Part shown: piece by piece, positions 6,497-12,765 of the stretch
Layout: every line of letters starts with the position of its first letter
Numbering within the stretch: position 1 is the first letter of the stretch
Assembly: GCA_021791145.1 (NCBI GenBank)
Contig: JAJYXE010000047.1
Coordinates: 1 to 18,656 of the forward strand
Origin: Actinomycetes bacterium
GTDB lineage: Bacteria; Actinomycetota; Acidimicrobiia; Acidimicrobiales; RAAP-2
DNA: 18,656 bases
Direction: 5' to 3'
Translations under genes and position numbers: made by a program
Notes under the pieces: generated by a model
The model's database searches: none
What the model was told of the DNA's origin: nothing
The model's input: the letters and a program-made list of their open reading frames with translations, nothing else

Positions 6497-8023
6497 TTAC
6501 TGGCCAGGAGGCGGGTGGAGCGCTGCTGTGATGACCGCGCGCATGATCGGTCCTGCAGTGGTGGCCCCGAAGGTGCCCGATGGCTGGAACGGCACCATGA
6601 CGCAGACCGCAACCTTCGGATGTGTATACGGAGCGAACCCGATCATCCAGTCGTGGATGTCCGCCGAGAGGTTGGGGAGGCCGGTCTGCGCGGTCCCAGT
6701 CTTCACCGCGACCTTGAGCGACGCAGGGAAGATGCCGTAGGCGGTCCCGTCCGGCGCGGTCGCGACCAGCTGCATGTCCTTGCTGACCTGTGCGGCGGCC
6801 GCCGCGGTCATCGTGTGCTTGTAGACCGTCGGCTGGTAACGCTTCACGACTTGCCCGTTGGAGTTGCGGATGACCGAGAGGACGTGAGGCGTCATCAGGT
6901 TGCCGCCGTCGGCGACAGCTGCGGCCACCATCGCCTGCTGGAGTGCCGTCGCCTTCACGTCCTGCTGCCCGAATGCCGAGTACGCGAGACCTGGCGGCCC
7001 GAGCTTTGTCACCGAGAATGTGCCAGGAGCCGGGAAGGTCGACGCCGAGACGTCAGGCAGGTCGATGGGCGGCTTCTGGTTGTAGCCGAACAGCTCCGCC
7101 TGGCGCCACAGGGTCGTCCCGCCGAGGGCGAGGCCCAGGTTCGCGTAGCCCGGGTCGCAGGACGGCGGCAGCATCTGAGGGATGGTGCCGCCGCACGGCG
7201 TCGCGCCGGCGGGGCTTGTCGCGTCGTTGCAGAGCGTCTTTGTCGAGTCGGGCAGCTTCGTGCACTTCGAGACCGGGTACTTGAAATTCTCGAGGGAAGG
7301 TTTGAGGTTGTAGACCGCGGACGTCGTCACCACCTTGAAGGTGGAGCCAGGAGGCTCGGGGTCGAACGTCGCGAGCGGCACCCCGGGATAGAAGCCCTCG
7401 TGGTCGGGAACTGTGAAGTCCGCATGTCCCGCCTTCTTCTCCGTTGTGAGGTTGGGGGAGACCAGCAGGTTGGGTGTGAAAGTCGGGCTGGAGGCCATCG
7501 CGAGCACCGCTCCCGTGCGGGGGTCGAGCACGACGATCGCTCCGTCCTTGTTGGCCGAGGGGATCGTCGACAGCTGTTGCTGGGCGAACGCCTGCAGGTA
7601 CGGCTCGACGGTGAGGCTGACCGAGTCGGTCGTGGGCGGCGGCGGTGTGAGGACCTGCCCGAGGTCCTGGGGCGCCTGCGAGTGCGGCAGGAGCCAGCGG
7701 TTGTACTCGGCTTCCACTCCGTTGGTGCCGTAATAGGGGGAGTCGTAGCCGACGATCTGCGCGAACAGCGGACCGGTCGGGTACTGGCGGAGGTACCGGT
7801 AGGTCGAGCCCTTGGGCGCCTTCACCGAGCGGGCGAGCACCTCGCCGTTGGCGGCGAGGATGTCGCCACGGAAATTGTCGTACCGGGTGGAGGCGATACG
7901 CGGGTTCTGCGGGGAGTTGTCGAGGGCCTGCGCCTCGCGCATCTGGAGGTTGGCCAGTTGGCCAAGGACCAGGGCGAAGCACACCGCAAGCGCGAGACCG
8001 AGCCAGCGGATCCTGCGGCCCAA
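6497..8023 (-). CDS. pbpA: Class B penicillin-binding protein (PbpA-like transpeptidase)
   Basis: A 508-residue peptidoglycan transpeptidase with one N-terminal membrane anchor (residues about 7-27, WLGLALAVCFALVLGQLANL). A dimerisation domain with the RGDILAANGEVLARS motif follows, then the catalytic domain. The nucleophile motif is S227-T-F-K230 and the KTG motif is K441-T-G-T. The SxN motif appears as S288-C-D290, with Asp where Asn is usual. It cross-links peptidoglycan outside the membrane. The start is TTG at 8023 with GGTGAG just upstream; a 24-codon ORF ends 5 nt before it. In many actinobacteria pbpA lies next to rodA, the stk kinase and fhaB genes; here it stands alone with a lactonase gene behind it. 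This suggests an extra or relocated paralogue, so the symbol is by similarity only. Confidence 0.85.
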   Translation of the reverse strand: MGRRIRWLGLALAVCFALVLGQLANLQMREAQALDNSPQNPRIASTRYDNFRGDILAANGEVLARSVKAPKGSTYRYLRQYPTGPLFAQIVGYDSPYYGTNGVEAEYNRWLLPHSQAPQDLGQVLTPPPPTTDSVSLTVEPYLQAFAQQQLSTIPSANKDGAIVVLDPRTGAVLAMASSPTFTPNLLVSPNLTTEKKAGHADFTVPDHEGFYPGVPLATFDPEPPGSTFKVVTTSAVYNLKPSLENFKYPVSKCTKLPDSTKTLCNDATSPAGATPCGGTIPQMLPPSCDPGYANLGLALGGTTLWRQAELFGYNQKPPIDLPDVSASTFPAPGTFSVTKLGPPGLAYSAFGQQDVKATALQQAMVAAAVADGGNLMTPHVLSVIRNSNGQVVKRYQPTVYKHTMTAAAAAQVSKDMQLVATAPDGTAYGIFPASLKVAVKTGTAQTGLPNLSADIHDWMIGFAPYTHPKVAVCVMVPFQPSGTFGATTAGPIMRAVITAALHPPPGQ

Positions 8024-8028
8024 CTATC

Positions 8029-8103
8029 TCACCGTCCCTTCAGTCGTTGGCAGCGATCTGGCACGGCAGTTCTCAGTTCCCTCCGAGCGAACGTGTCAAT
8101 CAC
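8029..8103 (-). CDS. Possible 24-codon leader ORF ahead of the PBP gene
   Basis: On the minus strand a near-perfect Shine-Dalgarno AAGGAGGT sits 5 nt before a GTG (8101-8103), opening a 24-residue frame (MIDTFARRELRTAVPDRCQR and four more) that stops at TGA 8029-8031. Only 5 nt (gatag) separate the stop from the TTG start of the PBP gene, ideal for translational coupling. The same DNA holds a TTGACA, so it could be promoter DNA instead. No homology is recognised and the peptide is basic. Confidence 0.35.
   Translation of the reverse strand: MIDTFARRELRTAVPDRCQRLKGR
8070..8099 (-). promoter_or_regulatory. Candidate promoter for the PBP gene
   Basis: The minus strand has a perfect TTGACA (8094-8099) with a poor -10 (TGAGAA, 8070-8075) 18 bp downstream. 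It falls inside the possible leader ORF, so the two interpretations compete. A TAATGT box at 8145-8150 upstream of the leader ORF is an alternative -10. Confidence 0.3.
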
Positions 8104-8220
8104 GAGACACCTCCTTCGAGGAGAGCAACCGCTGTGCGCCCCGCACATTACGATCTCGTGCATCGGAATTGCGGTCCCCCCTCGTTCCTTCCCGGTGACC
8201 CGCCGGCACAGCTGTGGACA

Positions 8221-8226
8221 TAGCCT
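8221..8226 (+). promoter_or_regulatory. -10-like box (TAGCCT) before the DUF3565-like gene
   Basis: TAGCCT stands 7 nt before the ATG at 8234, and no convincing Shine-Dalgarno intervenes. The same hexamer at the same 7-nt distance precedes the TetR gene start (14793-14798). Confidence 0.35.
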
Positions 8227-8233
8227 CGTGGGC

Positions 8234-8509
8234 ATGGTGGATCGCCGGATCACGGGCCTCACGCGGGGCGGCGACGGCGAGTGGGTCGCGGAGCTGTCCT
8301 GCGGTCATCGACGGGGGGTGCGCCACCGGCCCGCCGGCGGTGTGCACCCCTCGGTTCTCGACGAGACCGCCAGGGCCCCGCGCCTCGGCTCGTGGCTGGA
8401 CTGCCCGTCGTGCGAGGACGAGCCCGAGGGCGGCGAGATGGTCTGCTACGCCGCGCTCGTCTGCCCGGAGTGCGGAGACATCCTCGACGACACGCACCGG
8501 GACCACTGA
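8234..8509 (+). CDS. DUF3565-like small zinc-binding protein with extra CPxCG tail
   Basis: A 91-residue protein. Residues 1-60 follow the DUF3565 pattern: RRITGLTRGGDGEWVAELSC, then GH, a VRH motif, and ARAPRLGSWLDCPSC. The CGH, VRH and CPSC residues likely hold a zinc ion. The last 25 or so residues (MVCYAALVCPECGDILDD, then THRDH) add a second Cys/His cluster with a CPxCG knuckle that the short DUF3565 proteins I know lack. The function is unknown; a redox or nucleic-acid role would be a guess. The start ATG 8234 is where family similarity begins. The gene is divergent from the PBP gene and lies 37 bp upstream of the LOG gene, which has its own putative -10 box. Confidence 0.7.
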   Translation: MVDRRITGLTRGGDGEWVAELSCGHRRGVRHRPAGGVHPSVLDETARAPRLGSWLDCPSCEDEPEGGEMVCYAALVCPECGDILDDTHRDH

Positions 8510-8532
8510 GGAGGTCGGCGCCGCATCGGGGT

Positions 8533-8538
8533 TAGGGT
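8533..8538 (+). promoter_or_regulatory. -10-like box (TAGGGT) before the LOG gene
   Basis: TAGGGT lies 8 nt before the GTG at 8547 with no Shine-Dalgarno between, the same arrangement as at the DinB and TetR genes. Confidence 0.35.
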
Positions 8539-8546
8539 GCCACCCG

Positions 8547-9137
8547 GTGGCCTCGGTCCAAGCGCTGTGCGTCTTCTGCGGCTCGTCCCTTCCGCCCGAC
8601 GAGCGCTTCGGTGATGCGGCCCGTGCCCTCGGCAACGAGCTCGCCGAGCGTGGGGTCGAGCTCGTCTACGGCGGGGGCAGCGTCGGGATGATGGGAGCCC
8701 TCGCCGACGCCTGCCTGACCGCTGGAGGAGTCGTCACCGGGGTGATCCCCCTCGGCCTGTTCCGCCGAGAGGTAGGCCACACCGGGCTCACCAGGCTTTA
8801 CGAGGTGGGCTCGATGCACGAGCGCAAGCAGCGGATGTACGACCTCGCCGACGCGTTCGTCGCCATGCCCGGTGGGCTCGGCACCCTGGAGGAGCTGGCA
8901 GAGATCGCGACGTGGTCGCAGCTCGGCCTCCACCGCAAGCCGGTCGTCTTGCTCGACGTGGCCGGTTTCTGGGAGCCGCTCGTCGCCCAGCTCGACCGGA
9001 TGGTCGCAGTCGGCCTGCTCAAGCGCGAGAGCCGTGAGCTCCTGGCGCTCGCGGGATCGATCGGAGACGTCTTCGAGCGGCTCGACGCCTACCGCCCGGG
9101 CCAGGCGCACGAGTGGATCACTGCCGACGAGCGGTGA
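8547..9137 (+). CDS. LOG-family protein (nucleoside 5'-monophosphate phosphoribohydrolase-like)
   Basis: A 196-residue Rossmann-like protein with all LOG marks: the CVFCGSS start, YGGGSVGMMG (residues 41-50), M90-H-E-R-K94, and the PGGxGTxxE signature P108-G-G-L-G-T-L-E-E116. Characterised members cleave the N-glycosidic bond of cytokinin nucleotides or AMP to give free base and ribose 5-phosphate; bacterial members may serve cytokinin activation or nucleotide salvage. It is cytoplasmic. The start is GTG 8547 (VASVQALCVF), supported by a TAGGGT box 8 nt upstream; the longer in-frame ORF upstream is out of frame with the DUF3565-like gene and not protein-like. Its end overlaps the convergent MarR gene by 20 bp. 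Confidence 0.9.
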   Translation: MASVQALCVFCGSSLPPDERFGDAARALGNELAERGVELVYGGGSVGMMGALADACLTAGGVVTGVIPLGLFRREVGHTGLTRLYEVGSMHERKQRMYDLADAFVAMPGGLGTLEELAEIATWSQLGLHRKPVVLLDVAGFWEPLVAQLDRMVAVGLLKRESRELLALAGSIGDVFERLDAYRPGQAHEWITADER

Positions 9138-9687
9138 CCGACGCATGCGCCGGGCCGTCGATCGCCTGGACCACCCGCTCAGCTGCATCCGCCAGCACGT
9201 CCAGCTGCTCGTTGCTCAACGGGTCGATGAAGTAGCGCCGCACCGCACGGACGTGCCCCGGCGCCGCCGCCTCGATCGCACGGCGGCCGGCGTCGGTGAC
9301 GACGACGATCGCGCCTCGGCGATCCGACAGACAACGCTCCTTGCGGACGAGCCCGCGCTCGCCCATGCGCGCGACCTGGTGAGACACCCGGCTGCGCTCC
9401 CAGCCGAGGTGGAACGCGAGCTCGAAGAGGCGCGCGGCGCCGGCAGGGGTCTCGGTGAGGACGACAAGGACGACGTAGTCCGCCAATGACAGGTCCGACT
9501 CTGCAGCCAGCTGACTGGCAAGCGCCGCGTTGAGCCGGGCTTGCATCACCTGCACGCTGCGCCAGGCGTGCTGCTGGCGGTCGTCGAGCCAAGGGACGGC
9601 GGCGGCCACCTCTCGCCCTCGCCCGTCGGCTGGACGATCCTGCTCCCGAGAAGGGCTCTCGGCCACTCTTCCGGCCACATCGCCCAT
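9118..9687 (-). CDS. MarR-family transcriptional regulator
   Basis: A 189-residue winged-helix regulator. The dimer helix starts at PWLDDRQQHAWRSVQVMQAR. The DNA-binding part includes LSLADYVVLVVLTETPAG and LFELAFHLGWERSRVSHQVA, and the wing follows at RMGERGLVRKERCLSDRRGA. ATG 9687 is preferred over ATG 9744 or 9717 because the 19 codons between have low third-position GC and look noncoding. It is divergent from the YceI gene (229 bp apart), so YceI is its likely target, a common actinobacterial pairing. Ligand unknown. The 3' end overlaps the LOG gene by 20 bp, so transcripts of the two genes could interfere. Confidence 0.88.
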   Translation of the reverse strand: MGDVAGRVAESPSREQDRPADGRGREVAAAVPWLDDRQQHAWRSVQVMQARLNAALASQLAAESDLSLADYVVLVVLTETPAGAARLFELAFHLGWERSRVSHQVARMGERGLVRKERCLSDRRGAIVVVTDAGRRAIEAAAPGHVRAVRRYFIDPLSNEQLDVLADAAERVVQAIDGPAHASVTARRQ

Positions 9688-9814
9688 CCTAGGTGCGCGA
9701 CCGGGAATAAGTGACATATCTTCGAACGTTGATCGAGGCGTCACGCATCAGCGCGGCCCGCAGCGCCGTTCGAGACGACCCCGCACGGCGGGCTCGGACG
9801 GGACAGCCGGGTTC

Positions 9815-9873
9815 GACGAGCACACAGCCCCACGAGCACGACGAGCACACAGCCCCGACGAGCACACAGCCCC
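9815..9873. repeat. 17-bp repeat array (GACGAGCACACAGCCCC)
   Basis: Three identical 17-bp copies at 9815-9831, 9840-9856 and 9857-9873; an 8-bp partial copy (ACGAGCAC) separates the first two. It lies in the MarR/YceI divergent region, 42 bp before the YceI start, so in or near the YceI promoter or leader. Confidence 0.9.
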
Positions 9874-9915
9874 ACGAGAGATGACAGCGAAGACAAACAC
9901 GAGGAGGACGCTCTC

Positions 9916-10491
9916 ATGACCACCACCAGCGTTCCGGCGAGCCTGACCGGGAGCTACAAGATCGACCCGAGCCACAGTCGCTTCGGCTTCGTGGCCCGCC
10001 ACGCGATGGTCACCAAGGTGCGCGGCTCGTTCAACGAGTTCGACGGCTCCGGCTACTTCGACGTGGAGGACCCCGCCAAGTCGCACTTCGCGCTCACGAT
10101 CAAGGCTGCGAGCATCGACACGCGCAACGCGGAGCGCGACGCGCATCTGCGGAGCAACGACTTCTTCTCGATGGACGAGTACCCGGAGATCACGTTTGTC
10201 TCGACCAAGGTCGAGCCGACGTCGGACCGTACGTACCGGATCACCGGCGACCTCACGATCAAAGGTGTCACCAAGCCGATCACCTTCGACTTGGAGTTCT
10301 CCGGCGACGTGGTCGACCCCTGGGGGAACACCCGCATCGGTTTCGAGGGTTCGACGACCGTCAACCGCAAGGACTGGGGCGTCAACTGGAACGTGGCACT
10401 CGAAGCCGGCGGCGTGCTCGTCAGCGAGAACGTGACGCTCGAGTTTGAGATCTCGGCCGTGCGGATCGCTGAAGGGGAGGCAACTGCCTGA
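9916..10491 (+). CDS. YceI-family lipid-binding-type protein
   Basis: A 191-residue protein with the YceI beta-barrel pattern: GSYKIDPSHSRFGFVARHAM near the start, the central AERDAHLRSNDFFSMDEYPE, then GDLTIKGVTKPITFDLEF and GFEGSTTVNRKDWGVNWN. Family members bind long isoprenoid or amide lipids in a hydrophobic tunnel and are linked to stress or isoprenoid-quinone handling. No signal peptide is visible, unlike the E. coli protein, so this one is probably cytoplasmic. The start is ATG 9916 with AGGAGG 9 nt upstream. It is probably controlled by the divergent MarR gene. Confidence 0.92.
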   Translation: MTTTSVPASLTGSYKIDPSHSRFGFVARHAMVTKVRGSFNEFDGSGYFDVEDPAKSHFALTIKAASIDTRNAERDAHLRSNDFFSMDEYPEITFVSTKVEPTSDRTYRITGDLTIKGVTKPITFDLEFSGDVVDPWGNTRIGFEGSTTVNRKDWGVNWNVALEAGGVLVSENVTLEFEISAVRIAEGEATA

Positions 10492-10602
10492 GCCGTCGGA
10501 CCCGCCAAGGGCCTGAGCCGTCGGGGTGTCCGACGCGCGTGCACGAGAACGCCGCTCTTCGGGGTCACGACCGCCTCGCCGCAAGAGGTGGCTCCCTCCC
10601 CC

Positions 10603-11814
10603 CTACTCTTGGGGTCCCCTCCTCTTCACGCCCGGACGGCCGTTCCGGGCGGCGCGTCGGCGAGGCGACCGGCCCGGAGGTCCTCCGACGCCGACCGCGT
10701 GCGCGGGCTTGGACCCGGCCGCGCTCTCTCCCGGGCTGCGCTGCGGCGGACGCCTCGGCGCCACGGGGCCGCCCCGCAAGTGGCGCCGGTCACCGGACCA
10801 TGGAGCGGGCGGGGCGGTGAGGCGATCAGCGAGCCGGTACGCGACCGACTCGTAGTTGACACGCCACCCGCGGAAATCGGGCCACGACTCCTCGGCGCTT
10901 CGCTCGAGCGGGAACCCGGCCTCTTCGAGCTTCTCGATCGCCCTCTCGTACTCGGCGAACGGCAGCGCGATCGGACCCTCCGGGCTCGGGTCAGGGTCGA
11001 CCTCCCAACCGAGGGCAAGCGCGACGCGATCGAAGAGGGTGAACCCCATTCGCAGGCAGAGCCGCGCGTTGGAGCTCGCGCTCGACGGGGCGACCGCGAG
11101 ATGGATCGCCGCGGCGTCGAGGACCGCGAGCAGCCCCACCACCCAGGAGTACCAGGCTTCCGGTGACCGGAAGAGCAGGAGGACCGGATAGGTCGTATGC
11201 GACTCTGCGACGTCGGCCGACCATTGCTCCCACGACGCGTACAGCTCAGGAAGCGTGTCGATGATGCCGACGAGCTGATGGCGGACCAGGATCTCGGGCC
11301 CCCACGCGGGTAAGCCGGAGCGGCTCTCCAAGAGGGCTACGAGCGCCTCCCGGCGGCTGAACGCGCCGTAGAGGGTGGGGAGGTACGCGATCTGCAGGGC
11401 GACGATGACGACCCAGATCGCTCCGGCTGCGATGTCGATCGGCACGACTGGCCGGCCGCCCTCGTGGGCAGCGCCGAGGGTGAAGAGTGACGTGACAGCT
11501 TGGAGGAGCGCGTTCCCCAGCGAGTGATGTGTCGCCGCAATGAGCAGCCCGAAGCCGACGGTCAGGCCCGCGGCCCACGTGACGAGCTGGAGAAGGAGGG
11601 CGAACGGACCCATCGGCGAAAGCACCGCGTCCTTGCGCTCGTAGGTCTTCGACGCGCGTGACAGGTAGCTCATCGCCACGAGCACCCCGCGGTTGATCCA
11701 CAGTTCGATCCTGTCGATGCCGAACGGCCGGCGCGGAAGCACCATGGTGAAGAGCACGTTCGCCGAGGTGAACCCGGCGACGACGATGCCCAGTGCGAAG
11801 ATCGGCCAGTTCAC
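10603..11814 (-). CDS. Multi-pass membrane protein with K+-channel-like pore region lacking the filter
   Basis: A 403-residue protein starting at GTG 11814 (VNWPIFALGIVVAGFTSANV). It has about four membrane segments in the first 150 residues and one near 235-255. The segment NALLQAVTSLFTLGAAHEGG, followed by a long helix with YLPTLYGAFSRREAL, has the layout of a two-helix ion-channel pore (pore helix, loop, inner helix), but the loop reads TLGAAHEG where K+ channels have TVGYGD. The remaining 200 residues form a soluble domain of unknown function. The final 50 or so are Arg/Pro-rich and doubtful. It follows the DNA glycosylase with a 25-nt gap, so the two are likely one transcript. No strong ribosome site is visible. 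I do not recognise a characterised family. Confidence 0.75.
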   Translation of the reverse strand: MNWPIFALGIVVAGFTSANVLFTMVLPRRPFGIDRIELWINRGVLVAMSYLSRASKTYERKDAVLSPMGPFALLLQLVTWAAGLTVGFGLLIAATHHSLGNALLQAVTSLFTLGAAHEGGRPVVPIDIAAGAIWVVIVALQIAYLPTLYGAFSRREALVALLESRSGLPAWGPEILVRHQLVGIIDTLPELYASWEQWSADVAESHTTYPVLLLFRSPEAWYSWVVGLLAVLDAAAIHLAVAPSSASSNARLCLRMGFTLFDRVALALGWEVDPDPSPEGPIALPFAEYERAIEKLEEAGFPLERSAEESWPDFRGWRVNYESVAYRLADRLTAPPAPWSGDRRHLRGGPVAPRRPPQRSPGESAAGSKPAHAVGVGGPPGRSPRRRAARNGRPGVKRRGPQE

Positions 11815-11839
11815 GGGTCGGTGTGCTCGATGCGCGAAT

Positions 11840-12490
11840 TCATCGCGTGAGCGCGCTCTCGGCGGCTCGCCCGTAGAGCTCGACCGCACGCCAGCAGTAC
11901 CAGGCAGCGATCGACCGGTAGGGCCGGAAACGGTCCCCGAGCAGCTCGAGCTGCCGAGGGTCGGGCATCGGGACCTCGAACGCCAGGCCGTAGCCGCGAC
12001 GGACGCCGAGGTCGCCCGTCGGCCACACGTCGAGCCGGCGCAGCTGGAACATGAGGAACATCTCAGCGGTCCACCGGCCGACGCCGCGCACGCTGGACAG
12101 CCAAGCGACAACCTCCTCGTCGCTCGCGCGCCGGAGGCGCCGGGGGTCCAGCACCACAGTCCCGTCGAGCACCTTCGTCGCCAGGTCGCGTAGCGCGGCC
12201 GACTTGTTGGCGGAGAGCCCAGCCTCCCGGAGCTTCTCGTCTCCGATCGAGAGCAGCCGTGCGGGCTCCGCCTCGCCACCCAGCGCTGCCAGTAGCCGGC
12301 CATGGATGGCCGCCGCGGCCGCCCCGGCGAGCTGCTGGTACACGATGGAGCGCACCAACGCGTCGAAATGCGTGCCGAGAGGCGGTCGCAGACGCGGCGT
12401 CCCGGCGTCCTTCACGAGGCGCGCGATCACCGGGTCGCGTTCGGCAAGCACCCGAGCCGCTCGCACGTACGACGTGTTGGTCGTGGTCAT
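11840..12490 (-). CDS. HhH-GPD DNA glycosylase (3-methyladenine glycosylase, AlkA-like)
   Basis: A 216-residue base-excision repair enzyme that would remove alkylated purines from DNA. The helix-hairpin-helix motif is LSSVRGVGRWTAEMF at residues 131-145, followed by the catalytic Asp150 in VWPTGDLGVRRGYGL. An earlier SIVYQQLAGAAAAAIHGRL helix is typical of the family. It lacks the N-terminal domain of E. coli AlkA, as do many compact homologues. ATG 12490 is chosen because recognisable sequence starts at MTTTNTSYVRAARVL; the frame stays open to 12628, but only through repeat-derived sequence. The ribosome site is weak. Confidence 0.88.
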   Translation of the reverse strand: MTTTNTSYVRAARVLAERDPVIARLVKDAGTPRLRPPLGTHFDALVRSIVYQQLAGAAAAAIHGRLLAALGGEAEPARLLSIGDEKLREAGLSANKSAALRDLATKVLDGTVVLDPRRLRRASDEEVVAWLSSVRGVGRWTAEMFLMFQLRRLDVWPTGDLGVRRGYGLAFEVPMPDPRQLELLGDRFRPYRSIAAWYCWRAVELYGRAAESALTR

Positions 12491-12596
12491 CGGGCATCCG
12501 CGCCGCCGCCGTGCCGGCACGACCGTGCATGGGCGGTGGGCCACGTCCGCACCGACGCTCCAGGGGCGGCACGACCGTGCGGGAGTCTCGTCGTCG

Positions 12597-12662
12597 GCTC
12601 GGACGACCTCCGCTCGGACGACCTCCACTCGGACGGCCTCTGCTCGGACGGCCTCTGCTCGG
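12597..12662. repeat. 15-bp tandem array (GCTCGGACGACCTCC)
   Basis: Four full units and a 6-bp partial. Units 1 and 2 are identical; units 3 and 4 share GGCCTCT in place of GACCTCC. It lies upstream of the glycosylase gene. Confidence 0.9.
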
Positions 12663-12679
12663 TGCTCACCTCACGCACG

Positions 12680-12743
12680 CCGCGAGTCTGCCAGCGCCCG
12701 GCGCAGCTGGGCCGCGAGTCTGCCGGAGGCCGGCGCAGCCGAA
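12680..12743. repeat. 32-bp duplication with CCGCGAGTCTGCC core
   Basis: CCGCGAGTCTGCC occurs at 12680-12692 and 12712-12724, each followed by a related GGCGCAGC-containing stretch. It lies just downstream of the MFS gene stop. Confidence 0.65.
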
Positions 12744-12765
12744 CCTGGCGGCCATTCCCCCGACG

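Larger units (their letters stand above)
12491..12765. other. Repeat-filled intergenic region upstream of the glycosylase
   Basis: This 275-bp gap between two minus-strand genes is almost entirely repeats: GGCACGACCGTGC occurs twice (near 12521 and 12568), then the 15-bp array, then a 32-bp duplication. No gene is seen. Confidence 0.6.

Noticed and set aside
5765..8509. Very long plus-strand open frame (914 codons) over the lactonase and PBP genes
   Set aside because: It is antisense to two clearly recognisable genes with intact active-site motifs; its translation is Arg/Val/Gly-rich without domains. Only its last 91 codons (the DUF3565-like gene) are real.
9688..9744. Upstream ATG starts for the MarR gene
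   Set aside because: Third codon positions in this stretch are AT-rich compared with the gene body, so it is probably promoter DNA.
11815..12303. N-terminal extension of the channel-like protein (frame open to 12303)
   Set aside because: It lies over the DNA glycosylase in another frame on the same strand; the glycosylase has clear motifs, so the extension is a shadow.
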